A stretch of DNA of 53,525 nt from SIG672 sp045657105 (GCA_045657105.1 JAZOSN010000044.1:1-53525), one strand, 5' to 3'. Positions 1 to 8,904 are shown, numbered from the stretch's first letter. Made by a program: numbers and translations. The notes: generated from the sequence alone by a model not told the origin.

Positions 1-1
1 A

Positions 2-175
2 AGCGGCGGCAAAGAGGTTGGCAGCGGGGCAATTATATACGAGTGGCAGATAAGCGACACAGAAGACAAACAGTGTCTTCGCGTGTGGTTCTTAGGATCG
101 TCATTTGCCGACGGAGAGATTCCGAGCAACCTTGTGGCAGACAAGGTTATGATTGAAAAAATACATGCTGATTGA
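2..175 (+). CDS. C-terminal fragment of an unidentified protein
   Basis: Open from the window edge to a TGA at 173-175, giving 57 residues with balanced composition, including EWQIS and VWFLGSS and ending KIHAD. No start lies in the window, so the gene begins upstream. The alternating hydrophobic pattern suggests a beta-rich C-terminus. I do not recognise the family. The terminator at 267-299 fits the end of this transcript. Confidence 0.55.
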   Translation, partial: SGGKEVGSGAIIYEWQISDTEDKQCLRVWFLGSSFADGEIPSNLVADKVMIEKIHAD

Positions 176-196
176 GAACGGTCGCAGCAATCTATA

Positions 197-224
197 TTCC
201 CCAGCCGCCTCGGCGGCTGGGGAA
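197..224. other. Perfect GC-rich hairpin after the first gene
   Basis: A 13-base arm TTCCCCAGCCGCC is followed almost at once by its exact complement (two central bases TC). No T-run follows on either strand, so it is not a standard intrinsic terminator. It may be an mRNA 3' stability hairpin or a dispersed repeat. Confidence 0.5.
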
Positions 225-266
225 GCCCAAAACGGTGTCGGAATTTCAACAAGTCAAAATAAGTGG

Positions 267-299
267 CTCTCCCCTAACAAGGGAGAGTTTCCTTTTATT
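267..299 (+). terminator. Rho-independent terminator
   Basis: CTCTCCC (267-273), a 7-base loop and GGGAGAG (281-287) are followed by a T-rich tract to 299. It separates the truncated upstream gene from the glpK promoter. Confidence 0.8.
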
Positions 300-320
300 T
301 TGTCCGCCGCCCGCGCTCTG

Positions 321-349
321 TTGACAATTTAAGTATAATTTGGTAAAAT
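321..349 (+). promoter_or_regulatory. Promoter of glpK-dtd
   Basis: TTGACA (321-326), a 17-base spacer and TAAAAT (344-349). The start codon is 34 bases further on. A TATAAT at 334-339 is too close to the -35 to pair with it. Confidence 0.75.
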
Positions 350-382
350 ATCATTATAAAAGTATCCGAAAGGAAAAACATT

Positions 383-1852
383 ATGCTTATTCTTGCGCTT
401 GATCAGGGAACGACCTCGTCGCGTTCGATAATTTTTGACGAAAAAGGAAACATTCTCGCCTCGGCTCAGACCGCTCTCACGCAGTATTATCCTCACCCGG
501 GAGAGGTTGAGCACGACGCGTGCGAAATACTCGCAACACAAATGGAAACCGCGCGCGACTGCATTAAAAAGCTCGGCAAAAAGCCGGACTGCATCGGTAT
601 AACCAACCAACGCGAAACCGTCGTCGTCTGGAACAGGCAGACGGGAAAGCCGATCTGCCCTGCTATCGTATGGCAGTGCCGCCGCACCGCAAGCATCTGC
701 GAAAGGCTTAAAGCGGACGGTCTTACGCCCTACGTCAAAAGCGTCACCGGTCTACCGATAGACGCCTACTTTTCGGGCACGAAGATAAAATGGATACTTG
801 ACAACACTCCGGGCGCGAGAGAAGCGGCAGAGCGCGGAGATCTGCTCTGCGGAACCATCGACTGCTGGCTCATCTGGAATATGACCGGCAGGCATCTGAC
901 CGACGTAACCAACGCCTCGCGCACTATGCTTTTCGACATACATAAAAAGTGTTGGGACGAAAAGCTCTGCAAAACACTCGGAATTCCCGCAAGCATTCTC
1001 CCCGAGGTTGTTGAAAACTGCGGAGATTTCGGCGTTGTCCGCGCGTCCGACAAAATACCTGCCGAGCTTGACTCTATAAGAGTCACCGCCTGTGCGGGAG
1101 ATCAGCACGCCGCCCTTTTCGGACAGACCTGCTTTGATCTCGGCGACGTCAAAAACACCTACGGAACGGGTTGCTTTACCCTTATGAACACGGGAGAAAC
1201 CCCCGTAGTTTCGGAAAATCTGATAACCACGGTGGCTTGGAGCTACGGCGGCAAGACTATATACGCGCTCGAAGGAAGCGTTTTCAACGCGGGAAGCACG
1301 ATACAGTGGCTTCGCGACGAGCTCAAAATGATCTCTCACGCGAGCGAGGTCGACACTCTCGCCGAGAGCGTTCCCGACTGCGGCGGAGTCACCTGCGTTC
1401 CTGCATTCACAGGACTCGGCGCACCCTACTGGGATATGTACGCCCGAGGCAGTATTCTCGGACTCACCCGAGGCTCGTCGCGCGCTCACGTTTGCAGAGC
1501 GGTGCTCGAAGGGATAGCCTTTCAGGTCTACGATCTGATCTGCGAGATGGAAAAGGACTCGGGCAACGCCATTCACAGGCTATACGTTGACGGCGGTGCC
1601 TCGGTCAGTAATTTTATGATGCAATTTCAGTCGGACGTTCTCGGAATTTCGGTAAGTCGTCCGAAAAACATAGAAACGACCGCGCTCGGAGCGGCTATGC
1701 TTGCCGCGCTCGGAGCAGGTCTTATCTCCCGGAGCGATCTCTGCTCTCTGCGCGAGGTCGAAAGAGAATTTTCTCCCGAGATCTCCGAGGAAAAGCGAGG
1801 CGAGCACATCGCGCGCTGGAAGAGAGCGGTATCTACTACTCAGAGCTACTGA
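383..1852 (+). CDS. glpK: Glycerol kinase
   Basis: 489 residues, the normal length for GlpK of the FGGY carbohydrate-kinase family, which phosphorylates glycerol to sn-glycerol 3-phosphate with ATP in the cytoplasm. Visible signatures are the N-terminal phosphate loop DQGTTSSRS (about 7-15), the glycerol-contacting NQRET (about 74-78), the family segment GTIDCWLIW, and an ATP-site YGTGCF near 260. The SD AAAGGA at 369-374 sits 8 bases before the ATG. No glpF or glpD is adjacent, so uptake and oxidation must be encoded elsewhere. dtd follows after 30 bases and is probably co-transcribed. Confidence 0.95.
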   Translation: MLILALDQGTTSSRSIIFDEKGNILASAQTALTQYYPHPGEVEHDACEILATQMETARDCIKKLGKKPDCIGITNQRETVVVWNRQTGKPICPAIVWQCRRTASICERLKADGLTPYVKSVTGLPIDAYFSGTKIKWILDNTPGAREAAERGDLLCGTIDCWLIWNMTGRHLTDVTNASRTMLFDIHKKCWDEKLCKTLGIPASILPEVVENCGDFGVVRASDKIPAELDSIRVTACAGDQHAALFGQTCFDLGDVKNTYGTGCFTLMNTGETPVVSENLITTVAWSYGGKTIYALEGSVFNAGSTIQWLRDELKMISHASEVDTLAESVPDCGGVTCVPAFTGLGAPYWDMYARGSILGLTRGSSRAHVCRAVLEGIAFQVYDLICEMEKDSGNAIHRLYVDGGASVSNFMMQFQSDVLGISVSRPKNIETTALGAAMLAALGAGLISRSDLCSLREVEREFSPEISEEKRGEHIARWKRAVSTTQSY

Positions 1853-1882
1853 CAAGGACTTACGAAAGGATTTTTACAGACG

Positions 1883-2335
1883 ATGATAGCAGTTATTCAA
1901 AGAGTTTCACGCGCCTCTGTTTCGGTCGACGGCGAGGTGGTCGGCAAATGCGGACACGGTCTTGCGATCCTTCTCGGAGTCGCAAAGGGCGACACTCGCG
2001 CCGACGCCGAAAAGCTCGCGGCGAAAATATCGAAGCTTCGCATTTTTTGCGACAGTGACGGCAAAATGAACCTGTCGGTAAACGATATAGGCGGCTCCGC
2101 GCTCGTCATTTCGCAGTTCACTCTGCTTGCAAATTACGTAAAGGGCAACCGTCCTGATTATTTCGGCGCGGCGGCACCCGACGAGGCAAACGAATTATAC
2201 GAATATTTCTGCGCGCTCCTTGAAGGACTCATTCCCGGTGAGGTCGGACGCGGCGTGTTCGGTGCAGACATGCTCTGCGAGTTTCTCAACGACGGCCCTG
2301 TAACGATAGTTATGGATAGCAGAGAGCTTAAATAA
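1883..2335 (+). CDS. dtd: D-aminoacyl-tRNA deacylase
   Basis: 150 residues, full length for DTD, which hydrolyses D-aminoacyl-tRNA (and Gly-tRNA-Ala) as translation quality control. The two active-site motifs are present: SQFTL (about 76-80) and the cross-subunit GPVT (138-141; canonical is Gly-cisPro). It begins MIAVIQRVSRASV like other DTDs. A GAAAGGA SD lies 12 bases before the ATG. It lies 30 bases downstream of glpK without a terminator. A heptad repeat starts at the base after its stop codon. Confidence 0.95.
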   Translation: MIAVIQRVSRASVSVDGEVVGKCGHGLAILLGVAKGDTRADAEKLAAKISKLRIFCDSDGKMNLSVNDIGGSALVISQFTLLANYVKGNRPDYFGAAAPDEANELYEYFCALLEGLIPGEVGRGVFGADMLCEFLNDGPVTIVMDSRELK

Positions 2336-2536
2336 AGTGTAAAGTGCAAAGTGCAAAGTGCAAAGTTAATGTAGCTTTGCTCCGCAAAGCAAGTTATCAA
2401 ATACGAGCGGAATTGAAATTCCCGTGGTAGGGGGCGGCGCCTACGAGGAACATTTCTATTTTGTTTAATAAATTCATTTTCCGCAGGAAAATGCACCTTA
2501 ACTTTGAACTTTGCCCTTTGAACTTTGCACTTTAAG
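2336..2536. repeat. Mosaic intergenic repeat with heptads at both ends
   Basis: Directly after the dtd stop come tandem AAAGTGC heptads, then the hairpin GCTTTGCTCCGCAAAGC, a module with the string GTGGTAGGGGGCGG, the hairpin CATTTTCCGCAGGAAAATG, and finally inverted heptads (CTTTGCACTTT). The whole is about 200 bp with inverted ends, resembling a miniature mobile unit. No gene lies between 2336 and 2660. Confidence 0.8.
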
Positions 2537-2660
2537 CGGCGTTCGCCGCCTTCCGATTAAAATTCACACACTCAAAACACAAGCGACTTGATTATACCGC
2601 CTTTTGCCGTTATAATAATATAGTACGATAGCAAATGCAAAGAAAGGATCTCTCCTTAAT

Positions 2661-4880
2661 ATGGAATTTTCCTCTGATTTTATAAAAACACAACTGCTTT
2701 TATTCAAGCCGTTCGTGTCCTCCTGCTCGCTCGAACGAACGAGAAAAGGACAGGCGCGTCTTGGCGCGCTTATGGCGTCCTCGTATAAAAGCGAAACGAA
2801 ATACGAAAAAATAAAGCTCGATAAATTTTCTTGCGCCAAGATAACACCGACCGACCAGACCTCGCGCAGCGTTATTTTATACCTTCACGGCGGTGGATTT
2901 ACCTGCGGCGACCTCAAATACGCGCGCGGCTTTGCGACCGTTCTCGCCTCGAAATGCTCGATAAAGGTATTTGCCCCCGCATACCGCCTCGCGCCCGAAA
3001 GCCCCTTTCCTGCGGCACTTGACGATGCACTCGAAGCCTACAAATATCTTCTTTCAAACGGATTTTCGCCGTCCGAGATCATTCTGTGCGGCGAGAGCGC
3101 AGGCGGCGGTCTTTGCTACTCGCTCTGTCTGAGGCTTATGCAGGAAAAATTGTCCCTTCCTGCCGGAATTATCGCAATTTCGCCTTGGAGCGACCTCACC
3201 CTTTCGGGCGAGAGCTTTGAAAGGAACAAAGAGGTCGATCCGTCGCTCGAAAAAGAGCGTCTTGCCTACTATGCAAACTGCTATATCCACGGCTCGCCCG
3301 ACTCGCCCTGCGACGCGGGAAGCGATCACCTTTTAAAAACAAATCCGCTCGTTTCTCCGCTTTTCGGAGATCTGACGGGTATGCCGCCCTCTCTTATTTT
3401 CGCAGGCGGCGACGAGCTTCTGCTCGACGATTCGGTCCTTTTACACGACAAGCTCGTATCATCGGGAGCAAGATGTCAGATGATCGTCACGAGCGGAATG
3501 TGGCACGTCTATCCGCTCTTTTGTATGAAGGAGTACGCGAGCGACTTCGACCGTATGAACGCATTTCTCAGAACGGTGCTCCCACCGCCCGAAAAGCTAC
3601 GTTGGATGCGACTTGACAACGCGGCGAAGATCTACCCTGCCGCGCGAAGCAGGACTTGGGTAAATATGTTTCGCATCTCGGCAACTCTCTGCGAGGAGAT
3701 CGACAGAGATCTGCTCAAATCCGCGCTTGACGTCACGGTTCGCCGTTTTCCCTCGATCGCCGTCCGTATCAGAACCGGATTTTTCTGGTACTATCTCGAA
3801 GAGATCCCCCACGCGCCCGAAATAATGGACGAGCGCAGCTTCCCTCTTTCGCGTATGCCCTTTGAGAAGCTGCAAAAATGCGCCTTCCGCGTGCTCGTTT
3901 ACAAAAAGCGCGTGGCTATCGAGTTTTTCCACTCGATCACCGACGGAAACGGCGGTCTTATATTCCTTAAAACACTGCTTGCGGAATACCTGCAAGAAAA
4001 ATACAACGTCGATATTCCTGCGACCGACGGCGTTCTCGACAGACTCGAAGAGCCCTCGGAGGCAGAGCTCGAGGATAGCTTTCAGCGCGCGAGCGGAGAT
4101 GTCGGAGAAAGCAGAAACGCCGACACCGCGTACAAGATCCGCGGCACGCGCGAAGAGGACAGCTTCCTCACCGACACCGCTCTTATTATGAGTGCGAGCG
4201 AGATAAGATCTCTCGCGCACAACTACGGAGTGACCGCAAACACCTTCCTTACCTCTGCCGCCCTGCTTGCGATAATCAACATTCAGAAGGAGCTCGGCGT
4301 CAGGCGCAGAAAAATGAAGCCTGCAAAGATACTGATCCCGGTAAATCTCCGCAAAATGTTCGACTCGCGCTCGCTCAGAAACTTCGTGATGTATGCAACG
4401 CCCTCGATAGATCCGCGGCTCGGAGAATACTCGTTCGAGGAGATCTGCGAGTCGGTGCACCATCAGTTGGGGCTCGCCGTCACAAAGAAGCAGATGAGCA
4501 AAAAAATCACCAATAACATCAGAAGCGAGAGGATATTTGCGATAAAAATTCTTCCTCTGTTTATCAAAAACCCGATAATGAAGGCGGTTTTCAGTGCAGT
4601 CGGAGAGAAAAAGTCCTGTATGACGCTTTCAAATCTCGGACTTGTAAGGGTTCCCGAGGAGATGTCGGGATATATCGAGCGAATGGATTTCGTGCTCGGA
4701 ATACAGTCCACAAAGCATCACAACTGCGGAGTCATAACCTACGGTGACACGCTCGTTATGAATATCATAAGAAACATTCGCGAGCCGATATTCGAGCGGC
4801 ATCTTTACGCGGTCTTGAAGGAGCTTGGCGTAAAGGTCAAGGTCGAAAGCAACCAAAGAGAAACGAAAGGAAAAAAATAA
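2661..4880 (+). CDS. HSL-type esterase fused to a condensation-like acyltransferase
   Basis: 739 residues in two domains. Residues 1 to about 300 are an alpha/beta hydrolase of the hormone-sensitive-lipase family: oxyanion motif HGGGF (76-80), nucleophile elbow GESAGG (144-149), an acidic GGDELLLDD near 249, and His near 281. Residues from about 315 resemble the WS/DGAT-alcohol acetyltransferase-condensation fold, with the HxxxDG motif as HSITDG (about 424-429). An esterase and an acyl-transferring domain in one chain suggests acyl transfer or remodelling of a lipid or alcohol; the substrate is unknown. SD AAAGGA at 2643-2648. The zinc-ribbon membrane protein starts 1 base after the stop, so the two are coupled. 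Confidence 0.75.
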   Translation: MEFSSDFIKTQLLLFKPFVSSCSLERTRKGQARLGALMASSYKSETKYEKIKLDKFSCAKITPTDQTSRSVILYLHGGGFTCGDLKYARGFATVLASKCSIKVFAPAYRLAPESPFPAALDDALEAYKYLLSNGFSPSEIILCGESAGGGLCYSLCLRLMQEKLSLPAGIIAISPWSDLTLSGESFERNKEVDPSLEKERLAYYANCYIHGSPDSPCDAGSDHLLKTNPLVSPLFGDLTGMPPSLIFAGGDELLLDDSVLLHDKLVSSGARCQMIVTSGMWHVYPLFCMKEYASDFDRMNAFLRTVLPPPEKLRWMRLDNAAKIYPAARSRTWVNMFRISATLCEEIDRDLLKSALDVTVRRFPSIAVRIRTGFFWYYLEEIPHAPEIMDERSFPLSRMPFEKLQKCAFRVLVYKKRVAIEFFHSITDGNGGLIFLKTLLAEYLQEKYNVDIPATDGVLDRLEEPSEAELEDSFQRASGDVGESRNADTAYKIRGTREEDSFLTDTALIMSASEIRSLAHNYGVTANTFLTSAALLAIINIQKELGVRRRKMKPAKILIPVNLRKMFDSRSLRNFVMYATPSIDPRLGEYSFEEICESVHHQLGLAVTKKQMSKKITNNIRSERIFAIKILPLFIKNPIMKAVFSAVGEKKSCMTLSNLGLVRVPEEMSGYIERMDFVLGIQSTKHHNCGVITYGDTLVMNIIRNIREPIFERHLYAVLKELGVKVKVESNQRETKGKK

Positions 4881-4881
4881 T

Positions 4882-5577
4882 ATGTACTGTGCAAAATGCG
4901 GAGTCGAGCTTGCCGACACCGAAAAGAACTGTCCGCTTTGCGGCACGCGTGCCTATCACCCCGACATCGTGCGCGGTGAGGCAGAGCCGACTTATCCGAA
5001 AAACAATCACCCCAAGGAAGAGGTCAGTCGAATGGGTGTGCTTTTCATAACAACGATGCTCTTCGCCATTCCTTTTATACTGACGCCGATATGCGATTTC
5101 AGTATCACGGGAGAAATAACATGGTCGGGCTACGCGGCGTTTGCTATTCTTCTTACCTATATTATAATAGTCCTGCCGATGTGGTTTCTTCGTCCGCACC
5201 CGATCATTTTTGCGCCGGTCGATTTCGCCTGCATCGGTCTTTACCTCTGGTATATAAGCTTTGCAAGCGGCGGTCACTGGTTTTTCACCCTCGCTTTTCC
5301 GATAACTCTTATGGCAGGCGGACTTGCATCTGCCGTCATTATCCTTTGTGCCGCGCTCAAACGCGGTTACCTCTACATTTTCGGCGGAGCGTCGATAGCG
5401 CTCGGAGTTATAATGATATTCGTTGAATTTTTCATAAATCTGACCTTTAAGCTTCGCGACACCTTCATCTGGTCGTTTTATCCGACGGTCGCATTCACGC
5501 TCATCGGCGCGATGCTGCTGACCATCGCAATCTGCCGACCTCTGCGCGAATCTCTGCACAAAAAGTTTTTTATTTGA
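4882..5577 (+). CDS. Zinc-ribbon multi-pass membrane protein
   Basis: 231 residues. The N-terminus is a zinc ribbon with Cys3, Cys6, Cys17 and Cys20. After a polar linker, about six hydrophobic segments (from residue 52 on) make the rest an integral membrane domain. It resembles clostridial proteins I remember as DUF6320 (not checked). The gene begins 1 base after the esterase/acyltransferase fusion, with its SD GAAAGGA inside the end of that gene, so the products probably act together, for example as a membrane partner of the acyltransferase. No catalytic motif is visible. Confidence 0.65.
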   Translation: MYCAKCGVELADTEKNCPLCGTRAYHPDIVRGEAEPTYPKNNHPKEEVSRMGVLFITTMLFAIPFILTPICDFSITGEITWSGYAAFAILLTYIIIVLPMWFLRPHPIIFAPVDFACIGLYLWYISFASGGHWFFTLAFPITLMAGGLASAVIILCAALKRGYLYIFGGASIALGVIMIFVEFFINLTFKLRDTFIWSFYPTVAFTLIGAMLLTIAICRPLRESLHKKFFI

Positions 5578-6057
5578 TTTATCAACCATCTTCGCAGGTC
5601 CCGGCCCACCGCAAAGCGGCGCGTTTTCGTGTGTTTGTACTTGCTAAGTCCTTCGAATTTTGCTTAACAGAGTCCACCTCATCCGTCGCTACGCGCCACC
5701 TTCTCCTCAAGGAGAAGGCTAATATAGGTACATTTTGCTTCGCAAAATGAAAAAATGAATTTATTAAAACGGGGCGTCGTAGGCGCCGCCCCCTACCGCC
5801 GATCCCTCGCTATTTGCAGAGCAAATAGCCAAGCGATGCCAACGGCATCGGTTTTCCCCCCCCGCCGGGGAAGCCTTTTAGAGGTACATTTTGCTCCGCA
5901 AAATGAATTTATTAAACAAAATAAAAATGTTCCTCGTAGGGGTCGGCGCCCCGACGACCCGCATTTAATAATTCGCTTTGCGGAGCAAAGCTACATTAAC
6001 TTTGAACTTTGAACTTTGCACTTTGCACTTTGTACTTAGGTTTGCGGAGCAAACCTA
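5578..6057. repeat. Large mosaic intergenic repeat, inverted orientation
   Basis: This 480-bp gap holds no gene. From 5683 it contains an arm pair CCTTCTCC/GGAGAAGG, the hairpin ATTTTGCTTCGCAAAAT, GC-rich modules with GGGGCG strings, a second copy of the same hairpin type near 5892, the complementary form of the GCTTTGCGGAGCAAAGC hairpin, and inverted heptads (ACTTTGCACTTTGC) ending near 6036. AGGTTTGCGGAGCAAACCT (6038-6056) closes it. The first 100 bases after 5578 show nothing I can assign. Confidence 0.75.
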
Positions 6058-6106
6058 AAAAAGCACCCGTTCACACGCTTTTGTGTAAACAGGTGCTTTC
6101 TTTTTT
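6058..6106. terminator. Terminator downstream of the aminotransferase
   Basis: AAAGCACC and GGTGCTTT flank a second inner inverted repeat. T-runs lie on the plus side and A-runs on the left, so it can work on both strands. It lies just past the stop of the minus-strand aminotransferase. Confidence 0.8.
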
Positions 6107-6111
6107 GTATT

Positions 6112-7299
6112 TTAAAGCATTTCCTTTATAATATCGGAAATGATCTTGATTCCGCGAACGATCTGCTCCTCGGTCGGAGTGGAGTAGGTGATACGGAAGG
6201 AGTGCGAGATCTCGCTCTCGGCAGGCGAAAACGCCGTTCCGGGCACGACCGCAACCTTCTTTTCGAGGGCTTTCTTGACAAAGCTCGAAAGGTCAATGCT
6301 TTCGGGGAGAGTCAACCATACGAAAAGTCCGCCCTCCGGACGTGTGAATTTCACACAGTCGGGCATATTTTTATCAAGCTCGCGCATCATAAGAGCACAT
6401 TTATCGCGGTAGAGCGCGCGAACGCTGTCGATATGCTCGTCAAGTCCGTATTTTTCGGTAAAATCGGCGCAGAGCATCTGGAAAAACTGGTTCGTGTGAA
6501 CGTCCTCTACCTGCTTTGCAACTACGATCTTCTGGAATACCGCCTCGGGCGCGCTGAGAAATCCTACGCGCATACCTGCCGAAAGGATCTTCGAGAAGGA
6601 TCCGCAGTATACTACGATTCCCGCGTCGTCAAAGCTCTTGATCGTCGGGATCTCCTGCCCTGCAAAGCGGAGCTCGCCGTACGGGTTGTCCTCAATTATG
6701 AGAAGTCCGCTCTCGCGGCAGATCTCGTAGACTGCGCGGCGTTTTTCGAGCGACATCGTCGTTCCCGCAGGGTTGTGGAAGGTCGGGATAAGATAAAGTA
6801 TCTTCGCCCTCGGATTTTCCTTTATCGCTTCTTTGAGCTTTTCGACATTTATTCCGTCGTCCTCCATCTCGACGCCGACCGTCTTTGCGCCGTTCGAGCG
6901 AAAGGCGTTGAGCGCGCCGATGAACGAAGGATCCTCGGTGAGAACGACGTCGCCCTCGTTACACATCACCTTACAGGTGAGTTCAAGTCCCTGTTGACCG
7001 CCCGAAACGATCATAACGCCGTTACCCTCGCGCTTTATGCCGAAACGGTTTTCAAGACGTGAGGTTATCTGCTCTCTGAGCTTCGGATAGCCCTCGGTAA
7101 TTCCGTATTGGAGCGCCTGCGAGGAGCGGTTTGCGAAAATATCGGAAGCAAGCGAGGCAAGCTTTTCGGACGGAAAGGACTCCGCCGCAGGATTTCCTGC
7201 CGCAAACGCGATTATTTCGGGGTCGGTAAGGCTTTTGAATATCTCTCTTATTGCAGAGGGCTTCATATTTGCGAGTTTTTCGGATATATTATACTGCAT
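6112..7299 (-). CDS. PLP-dependent class I/II aminotransferase
   Basis: 395 residues, fold type I aminotransferase. The PLP lysine is Lys237 in GSFSK. NPAG (176-179) and DNPYGE (204-209) are the usual cofactor-contacting segments, and a conserved Arg lies in FRITYSTP near the C-terminus. The overall sequence is closest to the 2-aminoadipate/aromatic/branched-chain group (LysN-like). It lies 3 kb from the leucine-type T-box module on the opposite strand, so transamination of branched-chain 2-oxoacids is plausible but unproven. It has its own promoter and a terminator, so it is monocistronic. Confidence 0.85.
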   Translation of the reverse strand: MQYNISEKLANMKPSAIREIFKSLTDPEIIAFAAGNPAAESFPSEKLASLASDIFANRSSQALQYGITEGYPKLREQITSRLENRFGIKREGNGVMIVSGGQQGLELTCKVMCNEGDVVLTEDPSFIGALNAFRSNGAKTVGVEMEDDGINVEKLKEAIKENPRAKILYLIPTFHNPAGTTMSLEKRRAVYEICRESGLLIIEDNPYGELRFAGQEIPTIKSFDDAGIVVYCGSFSKILSAGMRVGFLSAPEAVFQKIVVAKQVEDVHTNQFFQMLCADFTEKYGLDEHIDSVRALYRDKCALMMRELDKNMPDCVKFTRPEGGLFVWLTLPESIDLSSFVKKALEKKVAVVPGTAFSPAESEISHSFRITYSTPTEEQIVRGIKIISDIIKEML

Positions 7300-7336
7300 A
7301 AACTAAATTCCTTTCGTTAAATGGTTTAACCCAAAT

Positions 7337-7365
7337 ATTTTAACACAATATATACTGTTTTGCAA
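7337..7365 (-). promoter_or_regulatory. Promoter of the aminotransferase gene
   Basis: Read on the minus strand: TTGCAA (7365-7360), 17 bases, TAAAAT (7342-7337). Confidence 0.6.
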
Positions 7366-7396
7366 TACGAAATTTATAAATTCGCTTAAAATAATC

Positions 7397-7425
7397 TTGA
7401 AAAAAGTTGTTTTATGTGATAATAT
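7397..7425 (+). promoter_or_regulatory. Promoter of the 7482 gene
   Basis: TTGAAA (7397-7402), 17 bases, TAATAT (7420-7425). It is divergent from the aminotransferase promoter 32 bases away. Confidence 0.6.
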
Positions 7426-7481
7426 TATTGTACGCGACCGTGTTTTAGCAAAAGCGAAATGCAGAAAAGGAGATGAGGTAT

Positions 7482-8222
7482 ATGTCTTATTCCACTATGG
7501 AATACGATTATTTTCCCGAGGAGCCCGAAAAGAAAAAAGGCTTTTCGGTAGGCAAGGTGCTCAAATATATCGCCTATGCACTTATAGTGCTCGTATATGC
7601 GCTTCTCTTTTTCAGAATTTTCATATCCAACGACACTTCCCTTGCAAAAAGCTTTGTCTGGACCGAAAAAAGCATCGCCGCATACGATGAAAAGGGCGGA
7701 ATTTCGGTATATACACAGGAGCTTAAAGGATATACTCTTTACGACGAAAACGGAGAGGTTTCCGAAACGGTAAGCTATTCCGATCTGTCCGAGGACGGTC
7801 TTTTCAAGGTCAGTAACTTTATGTATGTAAAGGAAACGAGAGAGGTTATAATAACCCTGCGCTACAACGATACCTGCGAAAAGAAGTACAGTGAAAAATA
7901 CTCGCTTGATCCGGGCGCGACCGAGCTCTTCGTTTTTGAGCTTCGCGGCGGCGAAAAAACCTATTCGGACTACGTTTACCTCACCGACGAGAGATTCGTT
8001 TATCATTACAGACGCCTCGTTTTCTCGGACGTTGACATTGAAAATGCAAAGCTTCTTTCGCTCGTCGGCTACTGTGTCGGAAATCCCGACAGAGAGGCAA
8101 GCGTGTTTGATATGACCGTATACGACTCTCACGTGGCAGTTGAGGCGGTAAACTTCAAAAAGCTTCTTCCTGCGGAGCTAAGCCCCGACCTGAAAACTCC
8201 GCCGTACGTTAAATTCGACTAA
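7482..8222 (+). CDS. Uncharacterised single-pass membrane protein
   Basis: 246 residues from the ATG at 7482. An upstream in-frame ATG at 7473 is rejected because the SD AGGAG at 7468-7472 directly abuts it but is 9 bases from 7482. A 25-residue charged N-terminus precedes one hydrophobic helix (about 26-49, VLKYIAYALIVLVYALLFF). The remaining 195 residues are soluble, rich in Tyr, Asp and Glu, with beta-strand-like alternation, and probably lie outside the cell. No known domain is recognised. A zinc-ribbon gene follows after 31 bases, likely in the same transcript. Confidence 0.7.
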   Translation: MSYSTMEYDYFPEEPEKKKGFSVGKVLKYIAYALIVLVYALLFFRIFISNDTSLAKSFVWTEKSIAAYDEKGGISVYTQELKGYTLYDENGEVSETVSYSDLSEDGLFKVSNFMYVKETREVIITLRYNDTCEKKYSEKYSLDPGATELFVFELRGGEKTYSDYVYLTDERFVYHYRRLVFSDVDIENAKLLSLVGYCVGNPDREASVFDMTVYDSHVAVEAVNFKKLLPAELSPDLKTPPYVKFD

Positions 8223-8253
8223 AAAACTCACTAAAAAGGACTTTTACTAAATT

Positions 8254-8904
8254 ATGATACTTTCTCCAAAAGAAACGGTAATTGCTTACAGATGCCCCGA
8301 CTGCGGCTCGGGAATTATGAGCGTCGTCGGCGCGTTTGCGCTCTCGGGCGACCTTATCAAGCTTAAATGCTCCTGCGGCAGAAGCGAGCTTCACATCTCG
8401 CGCACCTCGGACAAAAGACTCCGTCTGACCGTTCCCTGCCTCGTCTGCCCGAAGCCTCCCGTTTATACGATAGGTCAGAACACCTTCTTCTCGCGCGACG
8501 GCGTTTTCACGCTCTCCTGTACGGTAAGCGGACTTCCGCTCTGCTTTGTCGGAACCAAGGACGCGGTCACGAACGCTCTCGACGAGGCGACGAAGGAGCT
8601 TAACACGCTTCTCGAAGACGCGGGACTCGACACACTCGACGATATACGCGAGCATAACGACTCTGCCGATCCGTTCGACGCGAGCATAGACGACATAATC
8701 AGATACACCATCTGCGAGCTCGAGGACGAGGGAAAGATCAAATGTAACTGTCCGACGAGTGCAGTCGCAGATTATCAGTTTGAAATTATAGAAGATACTT
8801 TGCGCGTTTTTTGCGAAAAATGCGGCGCTTCGGTATCAATTCCGATGTCGGATACCGCGATGGCTCACGATTTTCTGCTTTCCGACAGTCTTGAACTGAA
8901 ATAA
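8254..8904 (+). CDS. Uncharacterised cysteine-pair (zinc-ribbon-like) protein
   Basis: 216 residues with regularly spaced cysteine pairs: Cys14/Cys17, Cys39/Cys41, Cys62/Cys65, then KCNC near 165 and FCEKC near 190. These probably bind two or more metal ions. The middle (about residues 95-150) is acidic and helical, with EATKELNTLLEDAG. No membrane segment or signal peptide. It follows the membrane protein at 7482, suggesting a pair of unknown function. GC content and codon use match neighbouring genes. Confidence 0.65.
   Translation: MILSPKETVIAYRCPDCGSGIMSVVGAFALSGDLIKLKCSCGRSELHISRTSDKRLRLTVPCLVCPKPPVYTIGQNTFFSRDGVFTLSCTVSGLPLCFVGTKDAVTNALDEATKELNTLLEDAGLDTLDDIREHNDSADPFDASIDDIIRYTICELEDEGKIKCNCPTSAVADYQFEIIEDTLRVFCEKCGASVSIPMSDTAMAHDFLLSDSLELK

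Noticed and set aside
752..1576. 274-codon minus-strand frame within glpK
   Set aside because: It is antisense to a clear glycerol kinase, with composition typical of a shadow frame.
2336..2365. Heptad tandem repeats considered as a CRISPR-like array
   Set aside because: Units are only 7 bases with no spacers, and no cas gene is nearby.
3597..4463. 288-codon minus-strand frame
   Set aside because: Antisense to the acyltransferase domain at 2661-4880; no SD and no recognisable family.
6202..7062. 286-codon plus-strand frame
   Set aside because: Antisense to the aminotransferase, which has all PLP motifs.
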